From Euptelea pleiosperma (Eukaryota > Streptophyta > Magnoliopsida > Ranunculales > Eupteleaceae), in NCBI GenBank assembly GCA_035048495.1, contig CM068553.1, positions 7,433,259 to 7,497,258 on the forward strand: a DNA stretch of 64,000 bases. Reading direction: 5' to 3'. Position 1 is the stretch's first letter. The number at the start of each line of letters is the position of its first letter. The notes beneath the pieces are model-generated. The model made no database searches. It was given only the letters and a program-made list of their open reading frames with translations, and had not been told where the DNA came from. Shown here piece by piece: positions 52,201 to 59,838 of this stretch. A program made the position numbers and the translations under genes.

Positions 52201-54618
52201 GTGTATAGTCCATAGTACCTGACGTAAGACGATATGTCGTTTTGCGATTTATGGGGGAATAAAGAAGGAATGTTACTATTCACGTGGCACTATTCATGCG
52301 GCATTATTCACAATGCTGTGGTATGATTTGAGTTTTCAAAATTGACCCCAAAAATGAAAATAGAGATGGAGAAAGAGAAGAGAATAAGTGAAAAGAGAGA
52401 GAGATAGGGATAGAAAGATACCTTTGGCTTTGCATCGAATTAGCTTGGCTTCACACCAAGAGAGGATAGCTTCACACCAAGTTTCCCTTCACAGGAGATT
52501 TCTCCAAAGAGATTTTCTACTTCTTCATTCATCATTTTATTCTTAAAATAAAATGGTACATCATCTTTTATAAGACTCCCTACTTGAACTTTTCTAATTC
52601 TAATCTAATTGAAATTAGAAACTCCTAATACAAGTCAACTATTGCAATCAATAATAAAATCCTAATTGGAAATAAAATATCTCAAAATCTTAATTCTATT
52701 ACATCTCAAAGAGCCAACGGATGGGTGATATCGTCTAAACATGGTACGGATAACAACGGATGGGAGTGTGGTATGAGATTAGGAACAAGAGCAAATTTAA
52801 GGTGGGTAATGGATCCAAAGTTAGATTTTGGGAAGATATTTGGTGTGGGGAGTTATCATTGGCCAAGGAATTTTCCTCCATCTACACAATATCTAACCGC
52901 AAAGGAGACCTTGGCAGTGATGTTGCTTTCAGAGGGAATGGATCTATTTCATGGGATCTGGGGTTTAGAAGAAGAATCAATGATTGGGAGGTGGACCATG
53001 TGGCATCCATGCTAAGTCGTCTGGAAGGGGTTCAACTAGTAGAAGGGGTTGAGGATAGGAGGTGGTGGAATCTTGATTCCAAGGGGAGATTTTCGGTCAA
53101 ATCTCTTTACTCCACCTATCTTGGTCTTACCGAGAAGGAATTTCCAGGTAAGCGCGTGTGGAGCACTCCGATCCCGTCCAAAGTTATTTTCTTTTCTTGG
53201 TGCCCCATGCTCGACAAAATCCTTTCCATGGAGAATCTTAGGAAACGTGGCCTTCAATTCCCGAGTCGATGTATCATGTGCTGGCGAAAAGTGGAAACCA
53301 CCAATCATCTTCTTATCCATTGTAGTGTGTCCAAGCAGATTTGGGAGAGGTTTTTTCAGCTATTTGAGATTTCTTGGGTTCTCCATCGGTCTTTGACACC
53401 TTCGTTGGATGGAACTCTAAGGATTTTTCAGCCCGCGGTCACATTTTATGGAGGGTTACCCCGTTTGCTATATGTTGGGAGGTTTGGAAGAGAGAAATTG
53501 TCGGACTTTTAAGGAGGAGGCCAATATCGAGGATATTTTTATGAACGTTAAAGCCACTCTCTATTATTGGACATCCGTTATCCCCGATTTTAAAGAATTC
53601 AGATTTGAAGATTATGTCTTTCGGTGGGAGCGTTTTATTTCTTTGCTTGATCCTCTTTGTTGGGTTGTTGGGGGAGCGGTTGTTCTTTTTTTGAGCTTTT
53701 GCTGTGTCTGGTTGTATAGTTTTTTGGGCTTTCTTAGCCCTCCTGTAATATATTTATCTTTTACCGATAAAAAAAAGAACCAATTTCTAAACAACTAGAA
53801 TCTATCTAAAAATAGTAAAATCGTAATTTACTATAAATAGTAATTTCGTGAATTTACTATAAATAGTAAAGCATGATTTACTGTAAATAGTAAAAAACGT
53901 GAATTGCGATAAATAGTAAATATGATCCACTTGATCGGGCATTGATTTGGGGTAGCGCGGACGGTCGTAGTAGAAAGCCCCCACATCAATACCCCTAAGA
54001 ACAAAACACACTAACATCTGGTACAATATAAAGATGGAGTAGAGAGAAGAAAAAGAGAAGAGGGGAGAGAAGATAGAGAGTTGAACATAGCTAGTTCAGC
54101 CTCTTCATCTATGTACATATATCACTTAAGTACATAATGTAAAAAGACCATAATACCCCTAAGAACAAAACAAACTTTAATAATGTTGTCTGAAGCTAAC
54201 TTGGCTCTTTATAGCATTCAAGCATCTTACTTGAAATTGTATGCACGTATTGAGAATTTGATGCTGATGGTTGCTTGTCATGAGTTTACCTTGTTCTTAG
54301 CCATTCAGATTGCAACTTTTTTTTTGTTGAGCACAATGTTCTCTTATTAGGAGTATCTTACCATTTTTAATGAATATTTATTCTACTGACAATCTTGAAT
54401 ACATCGTATTTTGCTTAAATATTGCCCTTTCATCACTCTTTTCAGTCACAGTTTTTGGTAAGTCTAGGGATTTATAATTAAAAGATTATTATGGTATTCT
54501 AAATGCTTTTGATGCAGGTTGTGAAGAGCTTCTCTTCCGGTAAGAGAGAAGGTGGTGATTTCGTTGCAGCTTGTGTATCACCGAAAGGGGAATGGATTTA
54601 CTCTGTTGGTGAGGACAG
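25253..54618 (+). CDS. SMU1: SMU1, LisH/CTLH/WD40 splicing factor (partial, 14 exons, last exon outside window)
   Basis: Joining 25253-25281, 25836-26046, 27039-27191, 34646-34694, 35576-35659, 35740-35843, 38184-38270, 38356-38409, 40736-40831, 42310-42437, 44032-44158, 44269-44328, 44448-44555 and 54518-54618 gives one open frame of 1391 nt (463 residues plus 2 nt). Every complete intron is GT-AG. The product starts [13 protein letters not shown]. It has a LisH/CTLH helical N-terminus (about residues 6-92), the conserved linker with [17 protein letters not shown] (about 155-173), then WD40 repeats from about 211 with blades ending VWDHISG, VWRLRTG and VWDMKTT. Plant and animal SMU1 acts in the nucleus with RED/IK in the activated spliceosome and affects splice-site choice. 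The reading frame is undamaged, so it should be functional. About 48 C-terminal residues (one exon) are missing because intron 14 runs past the window edge. Confidence 0.95.
25282..25835 (+). other. SMU1 intron 1
   Basis: 554 bp, GTAAGT...GCAG. No recognisable element. Small open frames are not supported as genes. Confidence 0.85.
25836..26046 (+). CDS. SMU1: SMU1 exon 2 (LisH/CTLH)
   Basis: Acceptor TGCAG, donor GTATGT. Residues 10-80 cover most of LisH and the start of CTLH. The open frame seen before the acceptor and after the donor is intronic. Confidence 0.95.
26047..27038 (+). other. SMU1 intron 2
   Basis: 992 bp. Open frames on both strands lack any recognisable domain. I see no clear transposon boundary. 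Confidence 0.8.
27039..27191 (+). CDS. SMU1: SMU1 exon 3 (CTLH end)
   Basis: Acceptor CTGCAG, donor GTGAGC. Residues 81-131 start [11 protein letters not shown] and end YFDPHE, a highly conserved part of SMU1. Confidence 0.95.
27915..28108. mobile_element. Small inverted-repeat element rich in GTATCCGTATCC
   Basis: Begins TATGATACACGGATACC and ends GGGCATCAAAG. Inside are CGTATCCGTATCC-type repeats in both orientations. The flanks TTCGCAAAC and TTCGCCAAT match at 7/9, compatible with a Mutator-like duplication. The overlapping open frames are repeat artefacts. Confidence 0.6.
28250..33060 (-). mobile_element. Degenerate LINE with endonuclease and reverse transcriptase, internally duplicated
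   Basis: Minus-strand pieces in 5' to 3' order. A leader at about 33060-32740. Endonuclease N-part at about 32730-32640 ([18 protein letters not shown]) continuing as [20 protein letters not shown] to [10 protein letters not shown] near 32300. An interruption at about 32290-31370, then [20 protein letters not shown] near 31330-31190. A second endonuclease copy at about 30787-30345 ([19 protein letters not shown]). Then reverse transcriptase with [11 protein letters not shown] at 28844-28876 and [17 protein letters not shown]. Many stops and frameshifts; no intact protein. It lies antisense to SMU1 in intron 3. Confidence 0.82.
31370..32290. mobile_element. Insertion within the LINE: inverted-repeat element with an F1 half inside
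   Basis: Left end GTATGGACACGAATACGGAC. Right end has CGTATTCGTGTCAGACTC and GTGTCTGTGTCCATGC, an approximate inverse. LINE endonuclease sequence resumes on both sides. Inside are a GC-richer stretch with an open frame starting ATGGCATCAAACCCTAAC (about 31440-31650) and an F1 right half (32043-32213, AATCCATACGGTCGG and GTGTGCCATGTGG). Exact ends and target duplication were not established. Confidence 0.55.
33545..34193. repeat. LTR-like repeat R, copy A
   Basis: Starts with repeated CACTATTCAC units, includes GGCTTCACACCGAATTAGCTTGGCTTC-type short repeats (33721-33785) and several near-palindromic TTTACTATAAATAGTAA units (about 34025-34130), and ends GTAGTAGAATGCTCCCGCA. It shares this order with 52271-53985. 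The approximate TG...CA ends and absence of genes suggest solo LTRs, but no target duplication is visible. Confidence 0.65.
34646..34694 (+). CDS. SMU1: SMU1 exon 4
   Basis: A 49-nt exon after the 7.45-kb intron 3 encodes [16 protein letters not shown] plus one base. Acceptor GACAG, donor GTTTAC. Confidence 0.92.
35576..35659 (+). CDS. SMU1: SMU1 exon 5
   Basis: Residues 148-175 include [19 protein letters not shown]. Acceptor CCAG, donor GTTACT. Open frames around it on both strands are shadows. Confidence 0.94.
35740..35843 (+). CDS. SMU1: SMU1 exon 6
   Basis: Residues 176-210 include [14 protein letters not shown] and an acidic [14 protein letters not shown] stretch before the WD40 domain. 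The 80-bp intron 5 is the shortest in the gene. Acceptor TTCAG, donor GTAAAA. Confidence 0.95.
36411..37385 (+). repeat. Local direct duplication in intron 6
   Basis: About 36411-37060 and 37061-37385 share TTTATTTTTAAACACTGATG, CTGTCTGATCAGTAAG-type, GACTTGTTGGAGAGTGG, GATAAAACCATATCTAG and CTTATGACAGCAG-type blocks in order. The first copy is longer because it holds a TTTCGG-rich insertion. Confidence 0.82.
36680..36978. mobile_element. TTTCGG-rich inverted-repeat element with target duplication
   Basis: Ends AATGGTTCAAAG and, inverted, CATAGTTTAAAGTTTCGG. The interior repeats GTTTCGGTGGTTTCGGTCC and its inverse. TGTCTCAC flanks both sides (36672-36679 and 36979-36986). The second copy of the surrounding duplication lacks the element and has the target sequence once. 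Confidence 0.8.
38184..38270 (+). CDS. SMU1: SMU1 exon 7 (WD40 blade 1)
   Basis: Residues 211-239, starting [16 protein letters not shown] and ending FIE before the VWD of the next exon. Acceptor TGCAG, donor GTATGG. Confidence 0.95.
38356..38409 (+). CDS. SMU1: SMU1 exon 8
   Basis: A 54-nt, phase-0 exon for residues 240-257, [18 protein letters not shown]. Acceptor TCTAG, donor GTGAGT. Confidence 0.94.
38410..40735 (+). other. SMU1 intron 8
   Basis: 2.33 kb. 38810-38965 is a diverged GTTTAAAA/TTTCG-type repeat. 39110-39390 is an F2-like stretch (AATGGCCGTTAT, ATTATAACGGGATTT). 39400-40735 is AT-rich and shows nothing recognisable. Confidence 0.6.
40736..40831 (+). CDS. SMU1: SMU1 exon 9 (WD40 blade 2)
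   Basis: Residues 258-289, with [20 protein letters not shown]. Acceptor GGCAG, donor GTAAAC. Confidence 0.95.
40832..42309 (+). other. SMU1 intron 9
   Basis: 1.48 kb of AT-rich sequence with TA-rich simple stretches near 41610-41700. No element boundary or gene seen. Confidence 0.8.
42310..42437 (+). CDS. SMU1: SMU1 exon 10 (WD40 blade 3)
   Basis: Residues 290-331 plus two bases, from [13 protein letters not shown] to [10 protein letters not shown]. The split Arg codon is completed in exon 11. Acceptor TTCAG, donor GTTTTC. Confidence 0.95.
42598..42992. repeat. F2-like foldback in intron 10
   Basis: TAAAAGGACCGTTAAAACGG at the left and GCCGGTTTTAAAAACCATGG at the right, with AATGGCCGTTATAACGAG inside. 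The ends match F2, though the left CAAGGTT is lost. Confidence 0.7.
43075..43952. mobile_element. hAT-derived non-autonomous element
   Basis: Both ends carry CAAGGCG/AGGCGAGTGCCTTGCC-type GC-rich repeats. Between them, 43235-43552 has a plus-strand frame with [20 protein letters not shown] and [16 protein letters not shown], resembling the C-terminal tail found on many plant hAT transposases. GTTAAACT and GTTAAATG flank it (6/8). No complete transposase. The family assignment is from pattern memory. Confidence 0.55.
44032..44158 (+). CDS. SMU1: SMU1 exon 11 (WD40 blade 4)
   Basis: Residues 332-374, with [20 protein letters not shown] and SSDCTVK. Acceptor TTGCAG after a T-rich tract, donor GTAGGT. 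Confidence 0.95.
44269..44328 (+). CDS. SMU1: SMU1 exon 12
   Basis: A 60-nt exon encodes [20 protein letters not shown]. Acceptor TTGCAG, donor GTATTT. Confidence 0.94.
44448..44555 (+). CDS. SMU1: SMU1 exon 13 (WD40 blade 5)
   Basis: Residues 395-430, from [15 protein letters not shown] to [10 protein letters not shown]. Acceptor ATTAG, donor GTACTT. It is followed by the ~10-kb intron 13. Confidence 0.94.
46428..46512 (-). mobile_element. LINE 3' tail with target duplication
   Basis: The T-run at 46428-46436 is an inverted A-tail followed by about 75 bp of L1-type 3' sequence (GAGGGCTGAGGAAGCCCAAG). CCAAACTTCCCAT on the left and CCAAACTCCCCAT on the right match at 12/13, so this is a severely 5'-truncated insertion. 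Confidence 0.65.
46560..46900. other. GC-richer stretch with GTGATGTGGCA repeats
   Basis: GATGTGGCAACTTGCAGTATG, TATGTGGCAGTTCGTGGCA and GATGTGGCAAATCGCGGTATG-like units recur at about 60-bp spacing. No gene or known element recognised; possibly the eroded internal part of the neighbouring LTR element. Confidence 0.4.
47139..47680 (-). repeat. LTR of a Copia-like element (5' LTR, minus strand)
   Basis: Shares order with 49549-49963 and, inverted, with 51593-52106 (AACTCACAAGAGATCAATCAA, GATCAATAATAATGTGATACC, AGAAATAGAGTCAAAGATGATTC). Beyond its left end the minus strand reads CTAGTATCACAGCC, a decayed form of the TGGTATCAGAGCC primer site, which would make it a 5' LTR. Confidence 0.6.
49549..49963 (-). 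repeat. LTR of a Copia-like element (3' LTR, minus strand)
   Basis: Minus-strand start TGTTGAGAGAG, preceded by a purine-rich AATGTTGAGGAGAAG tract, so it is a 3' LTR facing left. It is shortened internally relative to the other two related LTRs. Confidence 0.6.
50100..51592 (+). pseudogene. Decayed Copia protease-integrase region
   Basis: Plus-strand remnants in order: [21 protein letters not shown] (pre-integrase), [11 protein letters not shown] with [19 protein letters not shown] (zinc-binding part; the usual WH-x-RLGH reads LWNGRLVH), MDNGTEYTG (catalytic Asp region), then [30 protein letters not shown] and VGYAEQRKG (C-terminal integrase). Many stops and frameshifts. Ends at a polypurine tract GAGGGGGAG directly before the LTR at 51593. 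Confidence 0.75.
51593..52106 (+). repeat. Copia 3' LTR (plus strand)
   Basis: Follows the polypurine tract, starts TGTTGAGAGGGAGAG and ends about TCTTGGGATTCCA. It is the inverse of the LTRs at 47139 and 49549. Confidence 0.7.
52271..53985. repeat. LTR-like repeat R, copy B, split by a LINE
   Basis: Left part 52271-52697: TGTTACTATTCACGTGG, TAGCTTGGCTTCACACC and CTCCCTACTTGAACTTTTC. Right part from about 53785: repeated TTTACTATAAATAGTAA units ending GTAGAAAGCCCCCACA. Same order as 33545-34193. A LINE interrupts it. Confidence 0.7.
52700..53783 (+). mobile_element. LINE 3' portion, 5'-truncated, one frameshift
   Basis: The frame from 52760 reads [35 protein letters not shown] and [19 protein letters not shown], the reverse-transcriptase C-terminal region plus zinc-binding domain of plant L1 LINEs. 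Near 53445 the frame shifts and continues as [15 protein letters not shown] and [11 protein letters not shown]. Ends CCGATAAAAAAAAG (A-rich tail). Apart from the frameshift it is little decayed, so it is relatively young. Confidence 0.85.
54518..54618 (+). CDS. SMU1: SMU1 exon 14
   Basis: Residues 431-463 plus two bases, from [15 protein letters not shown] to YSVGED. Acceptor ATGCAG, donor GTATGA. The frame joins exon 13 across the largest complete intron of the gene. Confidence 0.94.
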
Positions 54619-55154
54619 GTATGAGTTTTAGTGAGGTGTCAGCCTCTCAACTTTGCTTATGTAATTTTCTTCCTGCTTTTGATCTTGCCATAATTATGCA
54701 GCTTCTTATTTCTTTCTAACGGAAATGACATGCAAAGTGTTATGTAAATTACTTATAAAAAAAAGTGTTATATAAATTTATAAGAAAACATGCTAGAAAG
54801 AGTTCTATAGTCAACTGATAAATATTTTTTTAACAAAGGGACATATCACTTCCTGGTTTGTTTTAGTTTGGGGTTAGCCTCAATTTGTGCCTGCTCTCCC
54901 ATTTGTGTGCTAATGTGTACTCGAGTCAAATGTTTATAAAATTTGCAACAAGGTGAAGATTCCAAGCCCTGGTCTTTGAATCATTAGTTTCCATGTCACC
55001 TGCAAGCTCATCCATCGGGGGAAGATGTCATGCCATTTCTTTGTATTGAGCCTTACACTTTTAAGTCAAGGACCGTAATCATGTAACTCTTTTGAGTAGC
55101 AGTCTCATACAAATGGTATCTAACAACTAATATAACTTATGACCCTGAACTCTA

Positions 55155-55490
55155 TTTCAGTGTTTTAAAATGCATTTGGGTGGACATGTCAAGGCAGGTT
55201 GCACCTGAAAGGCCTTGAGGCGTGACCCAGGAGGTGCATGTTCCGTGAAGTGTATGCCTTGACTTGGGAAACTCATCTGAGTCGCACTCTTCACTGTTGA
55301 AATGTACACCTCTCAAGAAACCACAAAAACTATTTTTTTCCGTTTTAGAATCTACCTTGGATTTTTTTTCTTTGGATGGATCAATTTTTTTAAACCCGAA
55401 GGACTGTGACGAGGCACTATGGCCTAAAGAATGAGGTTTAAGCTTCCTAGTGTTTGTCCTAGTGCCATGCACCGGTATTCTGTTTAAAAA
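55155..55490. repeat. AGGCG-type repeat, possibly hAT-related
   Basis: GACATGTCAAGGCAGGTTGC, AAAGGCCTTGAGGCGTGACC and GCCATGCACCGG resemble the GC-rich ends of the 43075-43952 element. Boundaries are unclear. 54620-55150 shows nothing recognisable. Confidence 0.4.
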
Positions 55491-56844
55491 ATAAAAAAAT
55501 TAAAAAACACATCAATATTCAATATTTTAGAGATGTTTAGAGGGTGAAGTTAATAATTAATTAAATGAAATTTTTTAGTAACCTATTACAGAGTTGTAAT
55601 AATGTTTTAAGAATATATAATATTATTTTCTTAATAAATATTATATATTTCATTTATACTATCAAATGATTCAAATCGGGTCATTATCAATTGGATCAAG
55701 GTAGATCTAGAATAAACCCAATAGCTTATTGGATCATGATATGTAACAGATCCGGTTACAATTTCCCAACTAAATCGTACAATCAACCGTCTTACTCATC
55801 GTAAGATGTGTCCCACTTGAGAAAATATTTGCTACAAGCCTACAACCCCTTTGAGTTCTTGAACAGTTCGCTTGGACACTCGAAGGTTAGATCACGCTTG
55901 TAGTCAACAGGATAGTAAGATATTCTCAAGTCTCAATGGTTCATTACTCTATATATACACAAAGAGCAAGACTACAAAAATCCTAAATGAAAATTTCTAA
56001 TCTATGCTCTATATAGACTATACTAAAAACAGATAGTCTTTAATATGTTACCATTTATTAAAAGTTGAATGCCATCAAACGTCTCTCTGAGAATTCTCTA
56101 CGATTACCAATCTTAGACATGGTTTGATCATGATCGAAAAGTAGTGCTTGTGGATAATAACATTAAAAACTACAAATTGTAAAACTTCCCAAGAATTTCA
56201 CACATTTCTTGGAAAAGTGAAATCGCCTCTTTCCCAAAGCCACGAGTAGCAAATCCCATGATCATGGAATTCCAAGAGGCTACAATTTTGTTCTGAAACA
56301 TTTTTCCAAGCAAAAAATTGGAAAGAATAAGTGCAATTATCTAATTTGAATTAAGTAACTGCATATTTAACAATGCAACGACCAAGTAATACTAATTAAT
56401 TTTGGTATTACATGCCACACAAATCTTCACTCCCTCTCTCATCCTCGTTTAATCCTCGAAAGTCCTTGCGCCTCATATCTAAATGCCATGGGACCTTGCA
56501 CTGTGCGCAGAACAATCTTCGGCGATTAGGGTATTCTGACTCCCTAACAATGTCCCCTTCATCGATTGACTACCAACATCGTTGACCAGTCCTTGAAAGG
56601 GCAGTAGAATTTATGTGATCCTAAAATTAAATTCACAGTGTGTTCTCCCACCGATCAAAGAGTTGGACAGGGATAATCGATCAACAAAGATGGGGTTCTA
56701 TCACTGCCTTGCAGTTTAATCCTGGGCACATAACCTTGTCGACGTTATCTTGGATCTTTGCCGCGACACGTTTGCTTATAGCCTTATACAATGGGAACAG
56801 AAGGATTGGGAACACTTATTGTTTCTGAATGTATCTTCTTTTGG

Positions 56845-57351
56845 ATGTGTCAATCCAATGGGGAATCAGTGGACCATCTTCTTTTTCATTGTGAGAAGGC
56901 TACGATGATTTGGAGCGCTTTCTTGTTAGATTTTGGGGTGAGATGGGTAATGCTGGGTTCTCTAAAGTCCCTCTTTCACTGTTGGAAATCTAAGTCGTTT
57001 TCATCTAGAGGGAATGTCTTATGGAGAATGACCCCTCTTGCGATTATTTGGGGAATTTGGAAGGAGAGGAACCAGAGAGTCTTTGAAGATAAGCACTCTG
57101 TAATCTTTAATATCAAGGGTCTGATGTATATGTGGTCTAAAGCGGTCTTGGAGTGTAAAGGCTTGTTCTTTGAAGACTTTGTTTTCAGGTGGGAGCACAT
57201 TTGTTCTAGGGAAGGGGGTTAAAGGGAGTCCTGGGCTCTTTTGTTTTGTCTTGTTAGGGTTGGGTTTAGGTCATCTTGACCAACCTCCCTTCTGCTTGTT
57301 GTATCCTTTGGCTTTGGCCCTTTTAATGCATTTTTACTTATCAAAAAAAAA
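56845..57351 (+). mobile_element. LINE 3' fragment with 16-bp target duplication
   Basis: One open frame reads ESVDHLLFHCEKATMIW, IIWGIWKERNQRVFEDK and EDFVFRWEHICS, then an A-tail. ATGTATCTTCTTTTGG (56829-56844) and ATGTGTCTTCTTTTGG (57352-57367) are the target duplication (15/16). A textbook 5'-truncated L1-type insertion, recent enough for its frame to stay open. Confidence 0.88.
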
Positions 57352-57748
57352 ATGTGTCTTCTTTTGGTTTCCGTCCCATGCAAATCTGAAATAAGCTTTG
57401 AGAATATTCAACGGCTTCTCTTTCTTTAATGACCCAACTTCCATTTGAGAAGCAATCACGGAAGACATTAGAGCCTCTTGTAGATGTAACCCTTTGCATA
57501 CTTCTCATACGAGATTGGGAAGATCTTCTTTTTATCATAGAGAACTAAGAAGCAATGATCATCTACTTGGAGATGTGATTTGTTTTGGCATCTCTCTTTT
57601 TGTTATGAAAACAAAGAGACATAAAAAGAAAAGAAAACAAATGCGCAACACGTCATGATCGTAAGCAGTGTTACAATGTAGTTATAAGAAGAACCTTGGG
57701 TGTCTTCTCAAACTGATATTTAAGGACCTTATTGTGATACAACCCTAG

Positions 57749-57975
57749 TTGAATTTGAAGAATTAGGGTTAGGGTTAGGTTTGGAGAAGAGGGAATAGAG
57801 AGTGGAGAAGAGAGAGAGAGAGAGACGAAAGGATGTCAATTGTGATTAGGTCACAATGACTCCATAAATCTTATTTAAGTCCCAAGATACAAAAGACAAT
57901 TATACCCCTCAAGGGGGTATTTACAGAACTACCCCCGATACATATAAAATAAGTATTTCTACGTATATGATAACA
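57749..57975 (-). repeat. Copia 3' LTR
   Basis: 227 bp, plus-strand ends TGAATTTG...GATAACA. Read on the minus strand it starts TGTTATCATATACG after the polypurine tract and contains a TATA-like CTTAAATAAGA and CT-rich downstream sequence. Confidence 0.85.
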
Positions 57976-57982
57976 CTCCCCC

Positions 57983-59722
57983 TCAAGTTGGTGCATAGAT
58001 ATCTCTCATGCCCAACTTGCACAAGCACTTATGGAGTTGCCAACTGGGAACTCCCTTCGTGAAAACATCTACAACCTGTTCATCAGTCTTCACAAATGGG
58101 GTGCACACTGCCCCAGAGATAATCTTCTCTCTAATGAAGTGTCGGTCCACCTCAATGTGTTTGGCCCGATCATGCTGAACGAGATTGTGAGCAATGCTGA
58201 TCGCGGCCTTGTTGTCACAATATAAGCTCACAGATCCTGAAACTGGGAAACCAAGTTCAGCAACCAACACTTTCAACCAAAGCATCTCACACAAGCCATG
58301 AGCCATTGCTTTGAATTCGGCCTCTGCACTAGATCTGGCGACAACAGGTTGTTTCTTGCTTCTCCAAGTGACCAGATTGCCCCCAACAAAGGTGCAAGAT
58401 CTAGAAGTGGATCTCCGATCATCTTTGGCCCTTGCCCAGTCTGCATCGGTATAAGCCTCTATATGCAAGTGGCCATTCTTCTCAAACAGAAGACCTTTAC
58501 CAGGGGCTGACTTGAGATACCTCAAGATCCGATGCGCTGCCTCTAAATGAACACCTCTGGGTGAGTGCATATACTGACTGATCACACTCACTGCATAGGC
58601 AATATCGGGTCGAGTCAGGGAGAGATAGATAAATCGCCCAATTAGTCTCTGAAAGCTCTCTACATCTTGTAGTAGTTCACCGCTGGCATCTGCTAGCTGG
58701 TGATTCTGCTCTATAGGAGTTTCCACTGGTTTGGTACCCAACCTGCCTGAGTCTTGTAACAAGTCTAAGACATACTTCCTCTGAGAGATGAAGATCCCCT
58801 GATCGGATCTTGCAACTTCGATGCCTAGGAAGTATTTGAGAGGTCCTAGATCTTTGGTTTCAAACTCCTCCGCTAACTGAAGCTTCAGCTCGGCTACCTC
58901 TGCTGCATCATTCCCTGTGAGAATGTTGTCATCAACATAAACAATGAGGGCAGTTGTGTTCTTCCCTTGATGCTTCACAAATAGGGTATGATCGGCCTGA
59001 TTTTGAGTGTAACCCAGCTTCTTCACGGCTAAGGTGAATCTCTCAAACCATGCCCTTGGAGATTGTTTAAGCCCATAGAGGGCTTTCTTCAGTCTACACA
59101 CCTTGCTACTATGTCCTGGTGGAGTGAATCCAGGAGGAGGCACCATGTAGACTTCTTCATGTAGGTACCCATGAAGAAAAGCATTCTTCACATCCAGCTG
59201 ATGCAAAGGCCACTCTTGGTTTGCTGCCACTGACAACAACACCTTGATGGAGTTCATCTTTGCTACAGGTGCAAAGGTCTCTACATAATCAATCCCGTAG
59301 GTCTGGGTGTACCCCTTGGCTACTAATCTCGCCTTGTACTTCTCAACAGACCCGTCTGCCTTGTGTTTGACTGTGAACACCCATCTGTAACCCACAGGTT
59401 TCTTGTCTCTTGGCAGGTCAACAAGCTCCCATGTCCCATTCTTGTCTAGAGCTTTCATTTCCTCTATCATAGCAGCTTTCCATCTTGGTTGAGCCAGCCC
59501 TTCTGCCACTGAAGAGGGTATAGGAATAGTGGAAAGGGAAGTGATAAAGGCTTTATAGGAGGGGGACAAGGCATCATAGGAGACAAAGTGGTTCAGAGGA
59601 TGCTGAGTGCAGCTTCTGACTCCTTTTCTTAGAGCAATGGGAAGATCAGAAGCATCAGTAGAAGGAGAAATGACAGGCATAGAAAGAGGTGGAGGATTAC
59701 TTGGATCCAAGGTAGGAACCAC
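57983..59722 (-). CDS. Copia reverse transcriptase-RNase H
   Basis: An uninterrupted 579-residue frame. Reverse transcriptase has WVFTVKHKADG (about 114), LDVKNAFLHGYLHEEVYM (about 176, first catalytic Asp in DVKNAF) and YVDD at 262-265. RNase H lies at the C-terminus with YTDADWA, ARSSAEAEFKAM and YCDNKAAI. Copies element RNA into DNA. The upstream end is an arbitrary first Met, since in the intact element the frame would continue from integrase. It stays open although gag and integrase are broken. Confidence 0.92.
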   Translation of the reverse strand: MVPTLDPSNPPPLSMPVISPSTDASDLPIALRKGVRSCTQHPLNHFVSYDALSPSYKAFITSLSTIPIPSSVAEGLAQPRWKAAMIEEMKALDKNGTWELVDLPRDKKPVGYRWVFTVKHKADGSVEKYKARLVAKGYTQTYGIDYVETFAPVAKMNSIKVLLSVAANQEWPLHQLDVKNAFLHGYLHEEVYMVPPPGFTPPGHSSKVCRLKKALYGLKQSPRAWFERFTLAVKKLGYTQNQADHTLFVKHQGKNTTALIVYVDDNILTGNDAAEVAELKLQLAEEFETKDLGPLKYFLGIEVARSDQGIFISQRKYVLDLLQDSGRLGTKPVETPIEQNHQLADASGELLQDVESFQRLIGRFIYLSLTRPDIAYAVSVISQYMHSPRGVHLEAAHRILRYLKSAPGKGLLFEKNGHLHIEAYTDADWARAKDDRRSTSRSCTFVGGNLVTWRSKKQPVVARSSAEAEFKAMAHGLCEMLWLKVLVAELGFPVSGSVSLYCDNKAAISIAHNLVQHDRAKHIEVDRHFIREKIISGAVCTPFVKTDEQVVDVFTKGVPSWQLHKCLCKLGMRDIYAPT

Positions 59723-59838
59723 TAGTACTGGATCAGCTGTAGCTTTCTCCCTTCTGCTATAGACTTTGAGCTCCTTCTGAGCTCCAGGAGCACTATCAAT
59801 CCCACTAGTAGTATGAGTAGGCGGAGAGCTCTCAAACT

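Larger units (their letters stand above)
44556..54517 (+). other. SMU1 intron 13 (about 10 kb, transposon-filled)
   Basis: Three related LTRs (47139-47680, 49549-49963, 51593-52106), a decayed Copia integrase segment, an LTR-like repeat holding a LINE, and a LINE tail at 46428-46512. 44560-46420 (apart from a GTATCC-type scrap near 45095-45170), 47690-49540 and 54000-54517 show no recognisable gene. Confidence 0.8.

Noticed and set aside
55560..56640. Possible old LTR or viral-like sequence
   Set aside because: Some direct-repeat feel and TATA-like sequence (near 55950), but no ends, primer site or protein motif, so no claim is made.
57755..57785. TTAGGGTTAGGGTTAGG, telomere-like repeat
   Set aside because: It is part of the Copia LTR and recurs in the 5' LTR at 63168-63186. 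Two or three units only, so not interstitial telomere.
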